Below are positions 52,390 to 64,000 of a stretch of DNA of 64,000 nucleotides, in pieces. The position numbers and the translations under genes were made by a program. Below the pieces are notes generated by a model, which worked only from the letters and a program-made list of their open reading frames with translations, was not told the origin of the DNA and searched no databases. Numbering within the stretch: position 1 is the first letter of the stretch; every line of letters begins with the position of its first letter. The stretch is from Selaginella moellendorffii (lineage: Eukaryota; Streptophyta; Lycopodiopsida; Selaginellales; Selaginellaceae), in assembly GCF_000143415.4 (NCBI RefSeq), contig NW_003314269.1, forward strand, positions 2,845,060 to 2,909,059, in the 5' to 3' direction.

Positions 52390-53600
52390 ACAAACTCCGC
52401 CGAGTCTCTCTCGTACGCATGGTGTAGATGTTAGCGAGTAACAAGTAAGCCGATCCATTGTTTGAGTCCATCTCAAGCGTGCGCTTTGCAGCATGGGCAC
52501 CGCGCCGGAGATCACTGTGGCTTCGGCAGGCACCGAGGAAGCACTTCCATTCGACAGAACCCGTGCGGCATTGTTAGCATGAGCTCCGTGCCTCGTTGAG
52601 GTGCCCGGCTCTAGCCAGCAGATCGACCATGCAAGTGTAGTGCTGCTTCGATGGTTGCAGCTGGAAATCCATGCTCATCGACACAAAATGGGACCTGGCA
52701 GTGTAGAGCTCTCCGTCGTGGCTGGAGGCTATCAGGATAGAGAGAAAGCGGGCAGGGAGTCTGATCCGGTTGAAGGTGGCCTTGGCCTCGTCGACGTGCC
52801 CGTTCCGAGCGTACGTTGCGTAGCATCGAGTTCCAGGAGAGAAAGTCGTGCTGTGGCATCTCGCGAAACAGGAAGGCTCGGATGAAATGCCCGTTCTGGG
52901 TGTAAGCAGCGAGCATCGATTTTCACATAATGTCGTGTCTCTGAGGCACGTCGTCGAAGATTGTTCGCTCCAACCAAGTTTCCATTTGCAGAGATCATCG
53001 ACGTTGTGCTCCGGCATCTCGTCGAAGATTCGTTTGGATTCTTCGAGATGCCCGCCTTGGGCATATGGTCCAAGAGACTGTGTCGGTGTGGCATGGTATC
53101 GAAAAGATATTTTAGGTATTGCAGGTTACTTGCAAGGACTAGCATTGAATCCAATTCACGCTCAGCGCTATCAAAATGATCAGCATGAAGGTATATCCTG
53201 CGAGGTTCTTTACTGGCATAGAATCGAACACACGTTTAGCTGGTAATGGAATATGGTGAGAGCATCGTTGTCCATTAGACGAGACGTGGCGGAGATGCCC
53301 GTTTTGTGCGTAGGCCGCGAGCATCGAGTTCCAGGAGACGATGTTGCAGTGTGGCATGTGATCGAAGAGGGATTTGGCGTGGTTGAGATGGGAGAAGGCG
53401 TCTTCCCTGTCGTCGTGCATGGCGGCAAATATGGCAGAGGCATGCTTGGCGCTGCCACGTTTGCCGAAGAGCTCGACGAGCTTGTTGAGGAGGAAAGTTG
53501 GCGGCGGGAAAACGTGCATGGATGATGGATTGGCGTCGGGTGGTGAAGGTGCTGATGGTATCATGCTTTTGTTTAAGTAGGGAGCTGACCAAATCATAGT
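52390..53600 (-). pseudogene. PPR protein pseudogene (PLS type), copy A
   Basis: Minus-strand frames show pentatricopeptide repeats of plant organelle RNA-binding type: FDHMPHCNIVSWNSMLAAYA QNGH (about 53360), FDSMPVKN, HYTCMVDLLARAGHLNEA (about 52620), and an E-type C-terminus (LEMDSNNGSAYLLLANIYTM, about 52440). Frames shift several times and stops interrupt, so no full protein results. The 3' end approaches the MAD1 stop from the other strand. The second block carries the same pseudogene at 61470-62665. It was probably already broken, or broke independently, because the two copies share some but not all lesions. Confidence 0.8.
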
Positions 53601-54189
53601 TCTGAGCTAAAAAGGTATCTATGCTTTGATTCCATGCTGCGTGTGCAACCACGAAAAGAAAGAAAGCAGTCAGAGCCTAGAACACCAGACGGAGAGATAA
53701 GTAATTGCATTATCTGCTCCAGAGCCTCCAAGTACGGATCGGGAAAACGCTTAGCATGCATCTCCCAAAATCACCGTCTCGAAGAAGCTTTTGAAGGCCA
53801 ACCTGCGAAATCATAAATTCAACACTCACCATGGGAGCATTGCTCTCTGCAGCACGTCGCAGATTTTTGTCCTCGATCCACTTACATAACCTTGGAAGGC
53901 CAGGAAGGGGCGTTAAATTCTTCGCTGCGAGCCTACAAAGCTATAAGCATCACTGAAACAATCGGAAAATAGCAGAACAAGAAGCGCACTGGCGGAAGTA
54001 GGCCTCCTTGTCAACTAGAAACTTGGCACAAACCTTGTCGGGATTGTACTTGCCACTTATATGTGGTTGCAAAAAAACTCCTTGGTGATTGGAACACCTT
54101 CTTGATAGGCTATTTACAATAACAAAAATTACTCTTTAAGTCGAGACAGAAGAACAGTACCTCCTGAAGCAGAATCCCTGACAATGCAA
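53601..54189. other. Duplicated spacer between PPR and RPN3 pseudogenes
   Basis: No confident gene. Minus-strand fragments with a coding look (for example LTPLPGLPRLCKWIEDKNLR about 53890, and ITKEFFLQPH about 54080) are shared with 62735-63000, so an unrecognised gene remnant is possible. Confidence 0.35.
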
Positions 54190-55915
54190 TGGATCTGTAT
54201 TGCATAGCCTTCGAAGATGCAGGACGTGGAAATGAAGGAAGCGCCTGCTGTTTCGTCTCCACATCGCTCTAAGGATTCCACAGGGCCGTCAATCCTCTCA
54301 CTTAAGCTTCCTACCCTTGGTGGAGAAGGTGTGGCAACGAAGGAGATGGGGCTCATGGTTCGAGCTGTTTGCAACGTGATGGCTGTACGGCATAAGCTCA
54401 AGCCTGGATCACTTGGCTGCATTTATCAAGTTTGTGATTCCGTCGGATTCTGATTCACTGCTGCAATTCGTGAAGAAGGTACATTTGTTGTACATGATCC
54501 CTGTTTTCAATCTGAAGAGACTTCATACAGCCGGAAGATGACAAGACTATGGAAGTTGAGATTCTCCATCGAAGCAGAATGTGCTACTTGAGCTGGAAAT
54601 ACTGTGTTACCTCATACTTTTGATCTACAGAAGCAGTGTAAGCAGGTGAATCTGCTACTTGCTTCGCAGGTGCTTACTTTGTTTTTTAGGCCAAGGCTTG
54701 TTCAGATGCAGGTATCAAGACATTGCAACAGATGAATCGGAAGAAATTGGCATCAAGGCTGTAATCCTACTAGTCACTTAGCTGACTCTCTTGCGGGGGT
54801 AGGTGCACTTTTGGATGGTTTACGGAATGTACTGTATGTTTTTTCTGACCTTCTTGTTCTTCATCAGCAACTCTACGGCATGATGAATTGGAGCAGGTAT
54901 TGCCTTACTGATGTTGTTTCCAGGAAACCTTGTTGAATTTCCTGTTAAGGAACTACCTTCATTACAATCTCTACGATCAAGCAGAGAAGCTTCATTCAAA
55001 GTCTCAGCGATCTGACTCACATTCGAATCAGCAGGTGATCAATTATATGGTCCTTTCTATCGCTAGTGTTGACAAGAAATTCGGTGGCAGCTATGTCGCT
55101 ACTTATTCTATCTTAGAAAGATCAGAACTATCCAATTCAAATACACAGATGCAAAAGACTCCCTCATGCCGCAAGAAAGGCACCGACAATTCCCGCGCAA
55201 AGCCCTCCGTCCTTGCTTTGAGCTAACGAACGTATGCAAAATTATTCAGTCGTTGTCCGCTTTAACTCGTGGCTGCTGGTGGCAGGCTGTGCGAATTGGT
55301 GACTTGGAGCTGTTCAGATCCGTTGCTGACAAGTTCTCCGCCACATTCTACGCTGACAAGACGCACAATCTCATGTCCGCTAATGTCATCCAGACAGGTT
55401 TGCGCAAAATCAGTATCTCTACTCGATAATCTCCCTAGCAGATGTGGCTGCCAACCTCTCCTCGGATACTGCGGTCAGAAACTCACAAAAATAGGAGCCA
55501 CAAACCCTTGAATAGAATAGAACTAATTAGAAAGCTACATCCAAAATTCCTTAAATTAATGTCAATAGAACATCGTATAGAACTGCACGGCTGCAGCATT
55601 TCCTTTCATCCTCTTCCTTGCCAGTTCCTGTCTGCTGCCTCACTTTACACTTCTCAGCGCTCTGCAGCTCTTTGTTGTGTGCGTTCGGAGGAAATCTGAG
55701 AGCTATGACAACCTCGTTGTAAGTGTTGAGGCAGAAGGCAATTTAGTGGAAGGCCAGCTGAGGCTCCTGCATTGAGTAAATGTTGCTTTCTTTCGACTGC
55801 ATGAAGCCGTTCTTGTGGTCTATGACTGCATCGATGCCGTCGTCGCAGATTGCCTTCGCAACCATGCTCTCCGCGTCATTGATCAGTCGATCGTGTCCCT
55901 GGCAAATATAGACGC
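54190..55915 (+). pseudogene. RPN3: Scrambled RPN3 (26S proteasome non-ATPase subunit 3) pseudogene, copy A
   Basis: Plus-strand pieces follow the order of RPN3/PSMD3, a 19S lid subunit: MQDVEMKEAPAV (54217), ELEILCYLILLIY (about 54590), [20 protein letters not shown] and SNQQ (54930-55035), RPCFELTN (about 55205), and VRIGDLELFRSVADKFSATF then TGLRKISIS (55285-55420), followed by ISLADVAANLSSDTA (to about 55495). Frameshifts, stops and missing segments abound. The C-terminal segment is present but on the opposite strand at about 55915-55690 ([42 protein letters not shown]). The gene is therefore both decayed and rearranged by an inversion. A functional RPN3 must lie elsewhere. Confidence 0.82.
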
Positions 55916-56059
55916 AAATACCTCAGCTAATGGCTAATAGCCTCTCGATCCCATTCGCCTGGAATGCCACATCTAAATCCTCGAATAGAAACTACGTAGT
56001 AAAATGGATTCTATTGAAGAAATGAAACTTTTATTTCTCTTTATTTGTTTCGCTGCTCT

Positions 56060-57240
56060 CTGTAATTTATCCATTAATAGGAGTTTCTGTCACTTTCATA
56101 GGCACCCATTCTTCCTCCTTCCGTGTCTCTCCAGTCTCTATGTTGATAGAGATAACGTCTCCAGCTTCTAAAGACAACGTATTTCCAACTTCTGAAGACA
56201 ATTTAGTTCCACGTCCTATCTTTGCTCCAATGTTGTATACCAGGACACCTTCGAAAATACCATCAATTTCTTCAGTTGCTGGCAGATCGACACCATCTAG
56301 TCGAGTGCTCCTGGTCTTGTATGTGAAAGGAATTCGGCACTTAGCTTTAGTGCATTCAAAGGTTACGTTCACCTTCCCATTTTGCTTGAAATCTTTGACA
56401 GTGACTGTGGACTGAAACTGGATTGCGTTCTGAGTGGCCTTACCAAATTCGTAGGTCCTGCCGCGCTATGTAGCAGTAAAGAGCTCTGGGGGATACTTGA
56501 CGCTCAACTGCAAGTCAAAGCGCCCCTACTTGACTTTCACGGAACAGAGCAAGTCTCGGTTGGGAACTCATCAAATCCTTTTCTATCGCTTCCGCTCATA
56601 GAAAAGGTGTCAGAGTTGCTCCACGTTTGGCTGGTGGTCAGTGTTTGAGACAAGGTAACCTGTGCCTGTAAATCTGCCGTCTTATCACCGTTGTTCTTCA
56701 AGTAGCTGCGGCCAACCACCAGGGCTTCAATCTCCCGCATTTCGGCCAACTCGAGAAGATACTTCACATCAAATATGCTTGTGTGCGACACTCACTTCCA
56801 GGTGGGTCTCTTTATCGTTGATGCTGTCGGCAATGGCACACAGGGAATCCAACCAGTATTCACTGTAGCGCTTGCACAACTTTTGGTTGACTGTCGAACG
56901 GAAGGTTACAACTTTGTCGCTGAGTTTAATAGGCTGGTAAGTGCCTTGGAACGTTCGATGTCGGCCCATATCCAATTGGGACTTAGCCTCCAGAAGCGAT
57001 CCCCTTTGATGCTGTACATAGCTACATTACCATCCACAGTGGGAACAACTTCCAAAGTCGCATAAAAGTCAGGATTGTTTTCGAGGTTGAATTACAGCCA
57101 TTTTTCCTGCCCACGTTCAGCATGCACGCACATGAACTTGTTGTTGCCGCCCTTCAACATAACATAGCGTGTTGAAGAACACGCCAGAATCTTCCGTTTC
57201 CTGCACGTAAGGAGAGTCACCGTTGGAGCATTCTTATCCT
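56060..57240 (-). pseudogene. Amaranthin-like lectin/aerolysin-like protein pseudogene
   Basis: Minus-strand frames match plant proteins in which amaranthin (agglutinin) beta-trefoil domains precede an aerolysin-like beta-pore module. RFWRLSPNWIWADI (about 56990) is the amaranthin signature, and a downstream Thr/Ser-rich strand region (56537-56791) and a C-terminal strand region (56067-56372) fit the aerolysin-like part. These three pieces lie in different frames, with a one-base shift near 56780 and further breaks between 56380 and 56540, and no splice sites explain the shifts. The N-terminal domain is incomplete. It is a broken defence-type lectin gene; no product is expected. Confidence 0.68.
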
Positions 57241-58807
57241 ACGAACGTACAAACAAACAACAACTTATTAGAACGAGAAACAGGATCACTTGAATCACAT
57301 ACAAGTGTCTTAGCTTCTGCTTCCTTAGCATTGTCCAGCGAGGCTTTGATTCCGTCCTGTTCAGGAGCATATATATATCAGAAATTTCCATATGAAAATC
57401 ATGTCGTTTACATACCTTTCCTATGCTATCCTCCAACCTTTGGAAGCCCCGAGAAACGGAGTGAAGCCATGGAATACCTAAGATTTTGATGAGTTGCTCA
57501 AACTGAAGTAGTAATAAGCATTGAGGAGAGGGTAAGGTGCTTCTGATGTTATATATTCAATCAATATTTCGTGGCTAGTTGACATTAATAATCCTTCTCT
57601 TAAGAGTTTGGATCTTGACATTAAGCTGATTGCCTTTAATGGTGCACAAGTAGTTAAACTCTACAGAAATATTCACGTGATCCATTGAAATTTTGGAAAC
57701 AACCAAGAATATATCAATAACATTAGGGATAGGAGCAACTCGATTGGTATCCATGCTGCTTGCAGGAATCACATGGTTAAGATATTGTCAAAGCACATTT
57801 TTAATGGATGATCCACAATCGCTAAAAAGATGAGTAAGGCGTTTCTAATGTTTTGTATTCAATCATAGTTGTTTCTTAATCACACACCATGACAAGTTGA
57901 CATCTTAAGAGTCTGGATCTTGACATTAAGAAGATTATTAAGTGAAAATTGTCCACATGTAGTTTCACGTGATCTGTGCACATTGAAATTTTGAAAGAAA
58001 CCATGAATAGTATACAATAGCACTAAAGATAAGTTCTTAGAAGAATCACATGGTTAAAAAGTACAATTTTTTGTTTGATTAAGAAAAAATAGTGAATATA
58101 CTAAAAGTATACTGGATATTTTGGGATATTCTACATGTTTTCAAGGTTAACACGACTGATGGTTTAACACTCTAAAGTATGAGTTAGACCATGAACACTC
58201 ACAACATACTTATTACAAGAAAGTTATCAAATTATTTGCAGCTGCTTTAGCTGTGAAGTATAATACAAAATTATTAATCAAATGCAAATTTATCAAATTC
58301 TAGTCGTCCATATGAGCATTGTCTTTATACTCACAAAATGTGTGATGAATACTCATTTGATACAGCCAAAATTCTTGGAATTCTTAAGGAAACTGAGTAT
58401 TATTGCATGTAACGTGCAACAAATTATGAATAAATTGCTGACATGATACACAATTGCTTTCTTGACTATGTAAATAAAACCAAAGTAGCAAGCATGCATG
58501 TAATAATATAGAGCCAACGAATCTTCCTCTGTATGAGAGTTAGTTTCGGAAAAATATTAAGAATTCAAGTATGGAATAAGTAAAGAATATTCACATACCT
58601 CAGTCAGGAGACAGCGATGCTTTTATATTAGGCCAGATTTATTTTGAGACTAATTACACTTCTTTCATTCCTAGCGGAGGATTAGTAATTCTGCTTCTAT
58701 CAGCTTGATCCCTGCTATTGTATCTAGTAAGGATCATTGACGATATGGATTGTTAACCTGGAAGAGTCAAAGACATTGAAGATAAGGGCCTAAGTTGATC
58801 AGCTCGC
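57241..58807. other. AT-rich spacer between the two duplicated blocks
   Basis: No gene recognised. It holds a diverged tandem duplication (57530-58055), and near 58100 a stretch resembling the dispersed repeat at 2630 and 37800. Confidence 0.4.
57530..58055 (+). repeat. Diverged tandem duplication, unit about 220-250 bases
   Basis: Segments 57530-57780 and about 57830-58055 share ordered matches: TATTCAATCA, AGTTGACAT, TTAAGAGT.TGGATCTTGACATTAAG, CACGTGATC, CATTGAAATTTTG and AGAATCACATGGTTAA. Confidence 0.65.
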
Positions 58808-58817
58808 GCCTTCCAGG

Positions 58818-61456
58818 ATGATGATGAGAACGCCAGCAGCAAAGCGGCTGCAAGTTCTAGTGCTGCTGGAGCGCGAGGTTGATGTTGTGCCCTCGCCTCC
58901 TTTTGTGCAGATTTTTTATTGTATGCTCCATTTGTCTAAATGAGCAGGCAAACAAAAAAATTTCCGTTTTTGGGTTGTACCCAAAAGGGTTACAGAAATG
59001 TATACGGCCCTCCTAGGAATCGTGTGCTCGACGATGGAATGGCGGCTATGGTGCCGTGTTCGACGATGATGTTAAAGGGGCCGGTGATCGCGATCGCGAC
59101 GGATTTTATGCGCTGCAGCTATAAATGCTGGGTTTAGGGAATGTAGGTGAAAGTGCTCGAGACGCTGGATCGCAGAGAAAAGCATGTAGAGTACGAAGCG
59201 GCATTTAAACAGCTAAAAGCTCGCGGTGAGTTCTTCCCTTTCTCCTCTCGTGAATTTGATTCTACTTTTTGGCCACAGAAAGCGAAAACCAAAGCCTGAT
59301 AGCGCGCGTGAAGTCACTAGAACAATGTTTGGCGGCTGCTACGTGCAGGGAAGAAGCTCTACGCACGCAGCGAGCGGAGGAAGTGACTGTGGGAGAAGAA
59401 CGATTTCGCAAGCAGCTGCTTCGCAGCAACGAAATCCAGGCAAGCTTTCATACCTTCTTTTGTTTTTCCTTAACGCGAGAATCGTTGTCTATAGGAAAAG
59501 TTGATGGCAGAGATTCGATTAAAATGTGAGGCCGAGGCGAGAGAGCTAAGCAAGCGGAAAACGAAGTCTCGTCACTCAAAAACGAGCTCGCAAGCTTGCG
59601 TGACACTCCGCTAAAGAAATCCGTCGTCTAGAAAGGGACATACAAGGGATGGAAGAGAACAACGAGTTTTGTCTAAAATGAATGCTGAGGTGAAGTATTA
59701 GATCGTTGGTTTGCTGTAATGGCTTGTGTGCGGTTTTTTTCAGAATGGTGCATGCAGACGGGAGACCGCGTATCAGAGGAGCTTTCGTATTTGCGCGTGC
59801 AACATGGCGAGCTTGAAGAGAAGCTTAACAATGTAAGTAAGAAATTGTGGTCTTTACACATATTGCAGATACTGCAGGAAAAAATGAACCTTAAGAGAGC
59901 TCGCTACCGCGTCAAGTAAGCTTTCCAATACACAAATGACGGATAGTCAAGAGGCGGAGGCAGTAATCAACATGCGAGAGGAATTAAAACATCAGGTCAA
60001 GTGGAGTTTGAAGTCTCTTACTGTTTTTTCTTTTAAAGTCTGCTGAAATTTCAGAGGCGAAGAAGCTGAAGGCAAATTACGTGAAGCAGCAGGCAGTTGA
60101 AGAACAACTTGATACTCTAAGAAAGTGCGCAGAACAAGCAGAAGCCAAGATTTCTTCTTGTTGTGGTTTTCTTCAAGCTCTGCATAATGGGAGGTTGTTT
60201 CTTTGACACGAGAAGGGATGGAGTCTTGCTTCATATGATGAGGAGGAATCGTTCCTTTTGCAACAACATAAGGCAGCTTCGTTTACATCTATACTTGCGA
60301 CTCCTGAGAAGTCTAAGCAGAGACGAATTGAGGTAGGAAAATATGTCAATGATATGTTGATGTTTTTTGTGTTCATACAGGAGCTGGAAAGTCTCTTAGC
60401 TAGCTTGCAGGAGACGATCAAGGTCATAGAGAAGGAGTTAGGAAAGCATTGGAACGTCAAAGGAGTGTCAAATTGCTGTTGATAGACTCTCAGCCGATCT
60501 TCCAAGCAGAGTTTGCCAAGCACTTAGGCCGTGTATAAGTGGGATAATAATAGCATTACAACTTTTATCATCATCAAGCTCTAAAATTTCATCTTTGGAA
60601 TGCAAATCATTACAATTACAGCAAGAAATTGGAATCCTTGAAGGAAAGGTAATAGTAATACTTCTTTCTGTATTATTTTCTGACTTTTGCCTCAAAGCTT
60701 GCTTGCAGTGAGTTTGATCCTTCCAAGACCAAAGTCTTGAAGCTGTGAACAAGCTTGGACACTCACCTGGTTGTCACTTCTGTACCTGTTGAGAGTGCCA
60801 TGCATTTTAAATCGCATCCTTATGGTGAAATCACCATGATATGCAGAGCAAATTGCATCTATTCTTGAAAGCAAGGACAAGATTGCTATGCTGACGGGCA
60901 AAGTGGGCGCACTAGAGCAGGAGATTTCTACGTTAAAAAAACGTGAAAACAGGTTAGAATAACTTCGCTTGAGATTTTGTTAATCTGTCTTTGTTCCAGA
61001 TACATGCAAGTGTTTGCCGAAAAGGCTTTTACTTTTAGGACGGCATGTGGTTTGATCTTTGGTTACGAGGTGAATTATGCACCACACTTGTTTCTCTTAT
61101 TTAACTTGGTACTGCAGATATTAATGAACGAGAAGCAAATTCCGCAGTTACGTTTTTCAAGCTCCGTTCGGTACGAAACATTGAGTTTCAGTATACAGCA
61201 AATGGACATGCAGTTGGACGCGTCGATATGCTGGTATGTGTCGTTGACCTCTCAAAACGCTCATTTTGATGCAAGGCAAATGATTATACAACTTCGCCTG
61301 AAATCGACTGTCAGGTAACTGAGAGAGTCGTTTATAAAGTCACTCAATATTTACAATGAATCACAGGTGACGAAATTTTTGCAAGGCTTCAAATCGATAC
61401 CTGCTTTTATAGCCAACTTGACACTCGAGCTGTTCAACAAGGGAACCATTGGCTGA
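58818..61456 (+). pseudogene. MAD1: MAD1 pseudogene, copy B
   Basis: This stretch is colinear with the intact MAD1 at 49322 but dead. The start region (GATGATGATGAGAACGCCAG) is kept. An insertion of about 100 bases sits near 58900-59020. The first intron is largely lost. Small deletions shift the frame in several exons. A deletion of about 370 bases removes the second half of exon 7 through exon 8 (junction at about 60150). A block near 60500-60580 replaces part of exon 10. The region from 60840 to the stop at 61454-61456 is nearly identical to the parent, though exon 14 has lost bases. The GC splice donor of intron 3 is conserved here too. Confidence 0.88.
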
Positions 61457-61469
61457 GGGAAGCACAAGG

Positions 61470-62665
61470 CTACAAACTCCGCCGAGTCTCTCTCGTACGC
61501 ATGGAGTAGATGTGAGCGAGTAACGAGTATGCCAATCCATTGTTTGAGTCCACCTCAAGCGTGCGCTTTGCAGCATGGCCACCGCCCCCGGAGATCACTG
61601 TGACTTCGGCAGGCACCGAGGAAGCACTTCCAGTCGACAGGATCCGTGAGGTACAGCATCGTTAGCATGAGCTCCCGTGCCTCGTTGAGGTGCCCGGCTC
61701 TAGCCAGCAGATCGATAGTGCTGCTTCGATGGTTGCAGCTGGAAATCCATCCTCATCGACCCAAAATGGGACCTGACAGTGTAGAGCTCTCCGTCGTGGC
61801 TGGAGGCTATCAGGATAGAGAGAAAGCGGGCAGGGAGTCTGATCCGGTTGAAGATGGCCTTGGCTTCGACGACGTGCCCGTTCTGAGCGTACGTTGCGTA
61901 GCATCGAGTTCCAGGAGAGAAAGTCGTGCTGTGGCATCTCGCGAAAGAGGTGGAAGGCTCGGATGAAATGCCAAGCAGCGAGCATCGAGTTTCACATGAT
62001 GTCGTGTCTCTGAGGTACGTCGTCGAAGATTTGTTCACTCCAACCAAGTTTCCACTTGCCGAGATCATCGACGTTGTGCTCCGGCATCTCGTCGAAGATT
62101 CGTTTGGATTCTTCGAGATGCCCACCTTGGGCATATGTTGTGAGGAAGTTGGTCCAAGAGATTATATGTCGCTGTGGCATGGTATCGAAACCATTGAAAG
62201 GCATGGAATAAAAAAACTTTGCATCACAAACCTTAACTTTCTAGCAGGAGCTATCAGCATGGAGGTTCTTTACCAGCATGATATCGAACACACGCCTAGC
62301 TAACTCCGGTAATGGAATATGCTGAGAGCATCGTTGTCCAAGAGACGAGATCCCTGCGTGGCGGAGATGCCCGTTTTGTGCGTAGGCCGCGAGCATTGAG
62401 TTCCAGGAGGCGATGTTGCGGTGTGGCAAGAGATCGAAAAGAGGGATTTGGCGTGGTTGAGGTGGGAGAAGGCGTCTTCGCTGTCCTCGTGCATGGCGGC
62501 GAAGATGGCAGAGGCGTGCTTGGCGCTGCCGCATTTGCCGAAGAGCTCGATGAGCTTGTTGAGGAGGAAAGTTGGCGGCGGGGAGGAACGTGCATAGATG
62601 ATGGATTGGACGCGCTGGGCGTCGGGTGGTGGAGGTGTTCCAAAATTCTCCTCGTGGTATCACCA
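61470..62665 (-). pseudogene. PPR pseudogene, copy B
   Basis: Colinear with 52390-53600. It keeps FDTMPQRHIISWTNFLTTYA QGGHLEESKRIFDEMPEHN (about 62190-62080) in better condition than copy A, but has other indels and stops. No full-length frame exists. Confidence 0.78.
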
Positions 62666-63089
62666 TCCAAATTCATCGTCATTGTAAGTTTTAGGTGCAT
62701 CCAGAGCCGACCAAATCATAGTTCTGAGCCAAAAAGGTAGCACGTCGCAGATTTCTGTCCTCGATTCACTTACATAACTTTGGAAGGCCAGGAAGGGGCG
62801 TCAAATTCTTCGCAGCGAGCCTACAAAGCTATAAGCATCAGTGAAACAATCGGAAAATAGCAGAACAAGAAGCTCACTGGTGGAAGCAGGTTTCCTTGTC
62901 AACTAGAAACTTGGCACGTTTGGGGAAGAGAAGTCGTCCAATGTCACTTACATGTGGCTGCAGAAAAACTCTCTGGTGACTGGAACACCTTCTTGATAGC
63001 CTATCTAAAAATTGCTCCTAAGTTGAACCAAATTGACTAATAAAACAACACCTCCCATAAAGCCTGATGATGCAATGGATCTGTATCGC
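62666..63089. other. Duplicated spacer, copy B
   Basis: Corresponds to 53601-54189. The same minus-strand fragments occur with further changes. No gene supported. Confidence 0.4.
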
Positions 63090-63950
63090 ATAGCCGATGC
63101 AGGACGTGGAGATGAAGATCGCTCTAAGGATTCCACAGGGCCGTCAATCCTCTCTTGCTCCGCATTTTACCCTAGCTGCATCTATGATTTGAAGAGCATT
63201 GCCGCCTTGGTGGAGAAGGTGTGGCAACCAAGGAGATGAGGCTCATGATTCGAGATGTTCGCAACGTGATGGCTGCACGGCATAAGCTCAAGCCTGGATC
63301 ACTTGGCTGCATTTATCAAGTTCGTGATTCCGTTGGATTCTGCAATTCTTGAAGAAGGTACATTTGTTGTATATGATCCCTGTTTCCAATCTGAAGCCGG
63401 AGGATGACAAGACGATGGAAGTTGACATGTCATCGCAGTCTCCATCAAAGCAGAATGTGCTACCTGAGCTGGAAATACTGTGTTACCTCATAGTTCTGAT
63501 CTACTTGATCGACCAGAAGCAGTGTAAGCAGGTGAATCCTCGCACTTCCGTTTGGTGCTTACTTTGTTTTCGAAACCAAGGCTTGCAGGTATCAAGAGAT
63601 TGCAACAGATGAATCGGAGGACATTGATATTTTGGCATCAAGGCTGTATTCATGGTCTACGACACGTGGCGGTGGACGGTCGCCCGCGCTGCGCCAATTC
63701 ATCATGCCGTAAACCATCCAAAAGAAGACCTATCCTAAGTGACTAGTAGGGGGCAGGTGGATCAAGCAGAGAAGCTTCATTCAACGTCTCAGCGATCTGA
63801 CTCATATTCGAATCAGCAGCTGATCAATTATATGGTCCTTTCTATCACTAGTGTTGACAGGACATTCATTGGCAGCTCTATCTTGGAAAAATCAGAACTA
63901 TCCAATTGGAATACATCATGCCGCAAGAAAAGCACCGACAATTCCCCGTG
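63090..63950 (+). pseudogene. RPN3: RPN3 pseudogene fragment, copy B
   Basis: Colinear with the N-terminal half of copy A. MQDVE is followed by a deletion. LKKVHLLYMIPVSNLKPEDD and SPSKQNVLPELEILCYLIVL are better preserved than in copy A, and QAEKLHSTSQRSDSYSNQQ follows (63755 onward). A short segment at about 63695-63760 is inverted relative to copy A. Similarity to copy A ends near 63945, before the C-terminal half. The fragment has stops and frameshifts. Confidence 0.8.
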
Positions 63951-64000
63951 GCTTCCGGATACAATGTAGCAAATGGGAGTGATTGTTGGACTCCAACTGG

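Overview
The window is nuclear DNA of a land plant, most probably the lycophyte Selaginella moellendorffii or a close relative. The evidence is a chloroplast ATP synthase gamma subunit with the redox loop, a DELLA protein, a group C plant MAP kinase, a PIN-LIKES carrier, very short introns (about 50-110 bp) and gene islands separated by AT-rich transposon graveyards. There is a 100-base assembly gap at 27111-27210. Exon models were worked out by hand from reading frame, GT/AG sites and remembered family patterns; no alignment or transcript data were available.

Layout. 1-3700: AT-rich, with a PIF1/Helitron-like helicase remnant and a broken GPAT N-terminus. 3.7-8.2 kb: an intact leucine-rich-repeat receptor-like protein followed by a decayed tandem copy. 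8.4-21.8 kb: a dense housekeeping island holding ATPC, PILS, sphinganine C4-hydroxylase (SBH), a group C MAPK, a CPSF6-like RRM protein, an mTERF protein and DELLA. 22-34 kb: AT-rich, with a Ty3/gypsy element, two related solo LTRs and the gap. 34.0-36.0 kb: a nuclear-encoded group II intron maturase-like gene whose reverse-transcriptase catalytic residues are lost. 36.0-37.1 kb: an F-box-associated remnant. 37-42.5 kb: a second gypsy element on the minus strand inside a candidate LTR pair. 42.5-52.4 kb: a second island with an extracellular lipocalin-like protein carrying a large insertion, thioredoxin y, prohibitin, PEX3, an unrecognised plastid-type small protein, and MAD1.

52.4-64 kb is a pseudogene field. 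A PPR pseudogene and a scrambled RPN3 (26S proteasome) pseudogene follow the intact MAD1. After a broken amaranthin/aerolysin-like gene, a block of about 5 kb resembling 49.3-55.2 kb reappears at 58.8-63.95 kb, holding a dead MAD1, a dead PPR and a dead RPN3 fragment.

The genes are not one pathway. Shared themes are organelle function (ATPC, thioredoxin y, mTERF, maturase, prohibitin), hormone signalling (DELLA for gibberellin, PILS for auxin) and tight head-to-head or tail-to-tail packing with telo-box-like promoter motifs. No CRISPR, operon or tRNA/rRNA gene was seen.
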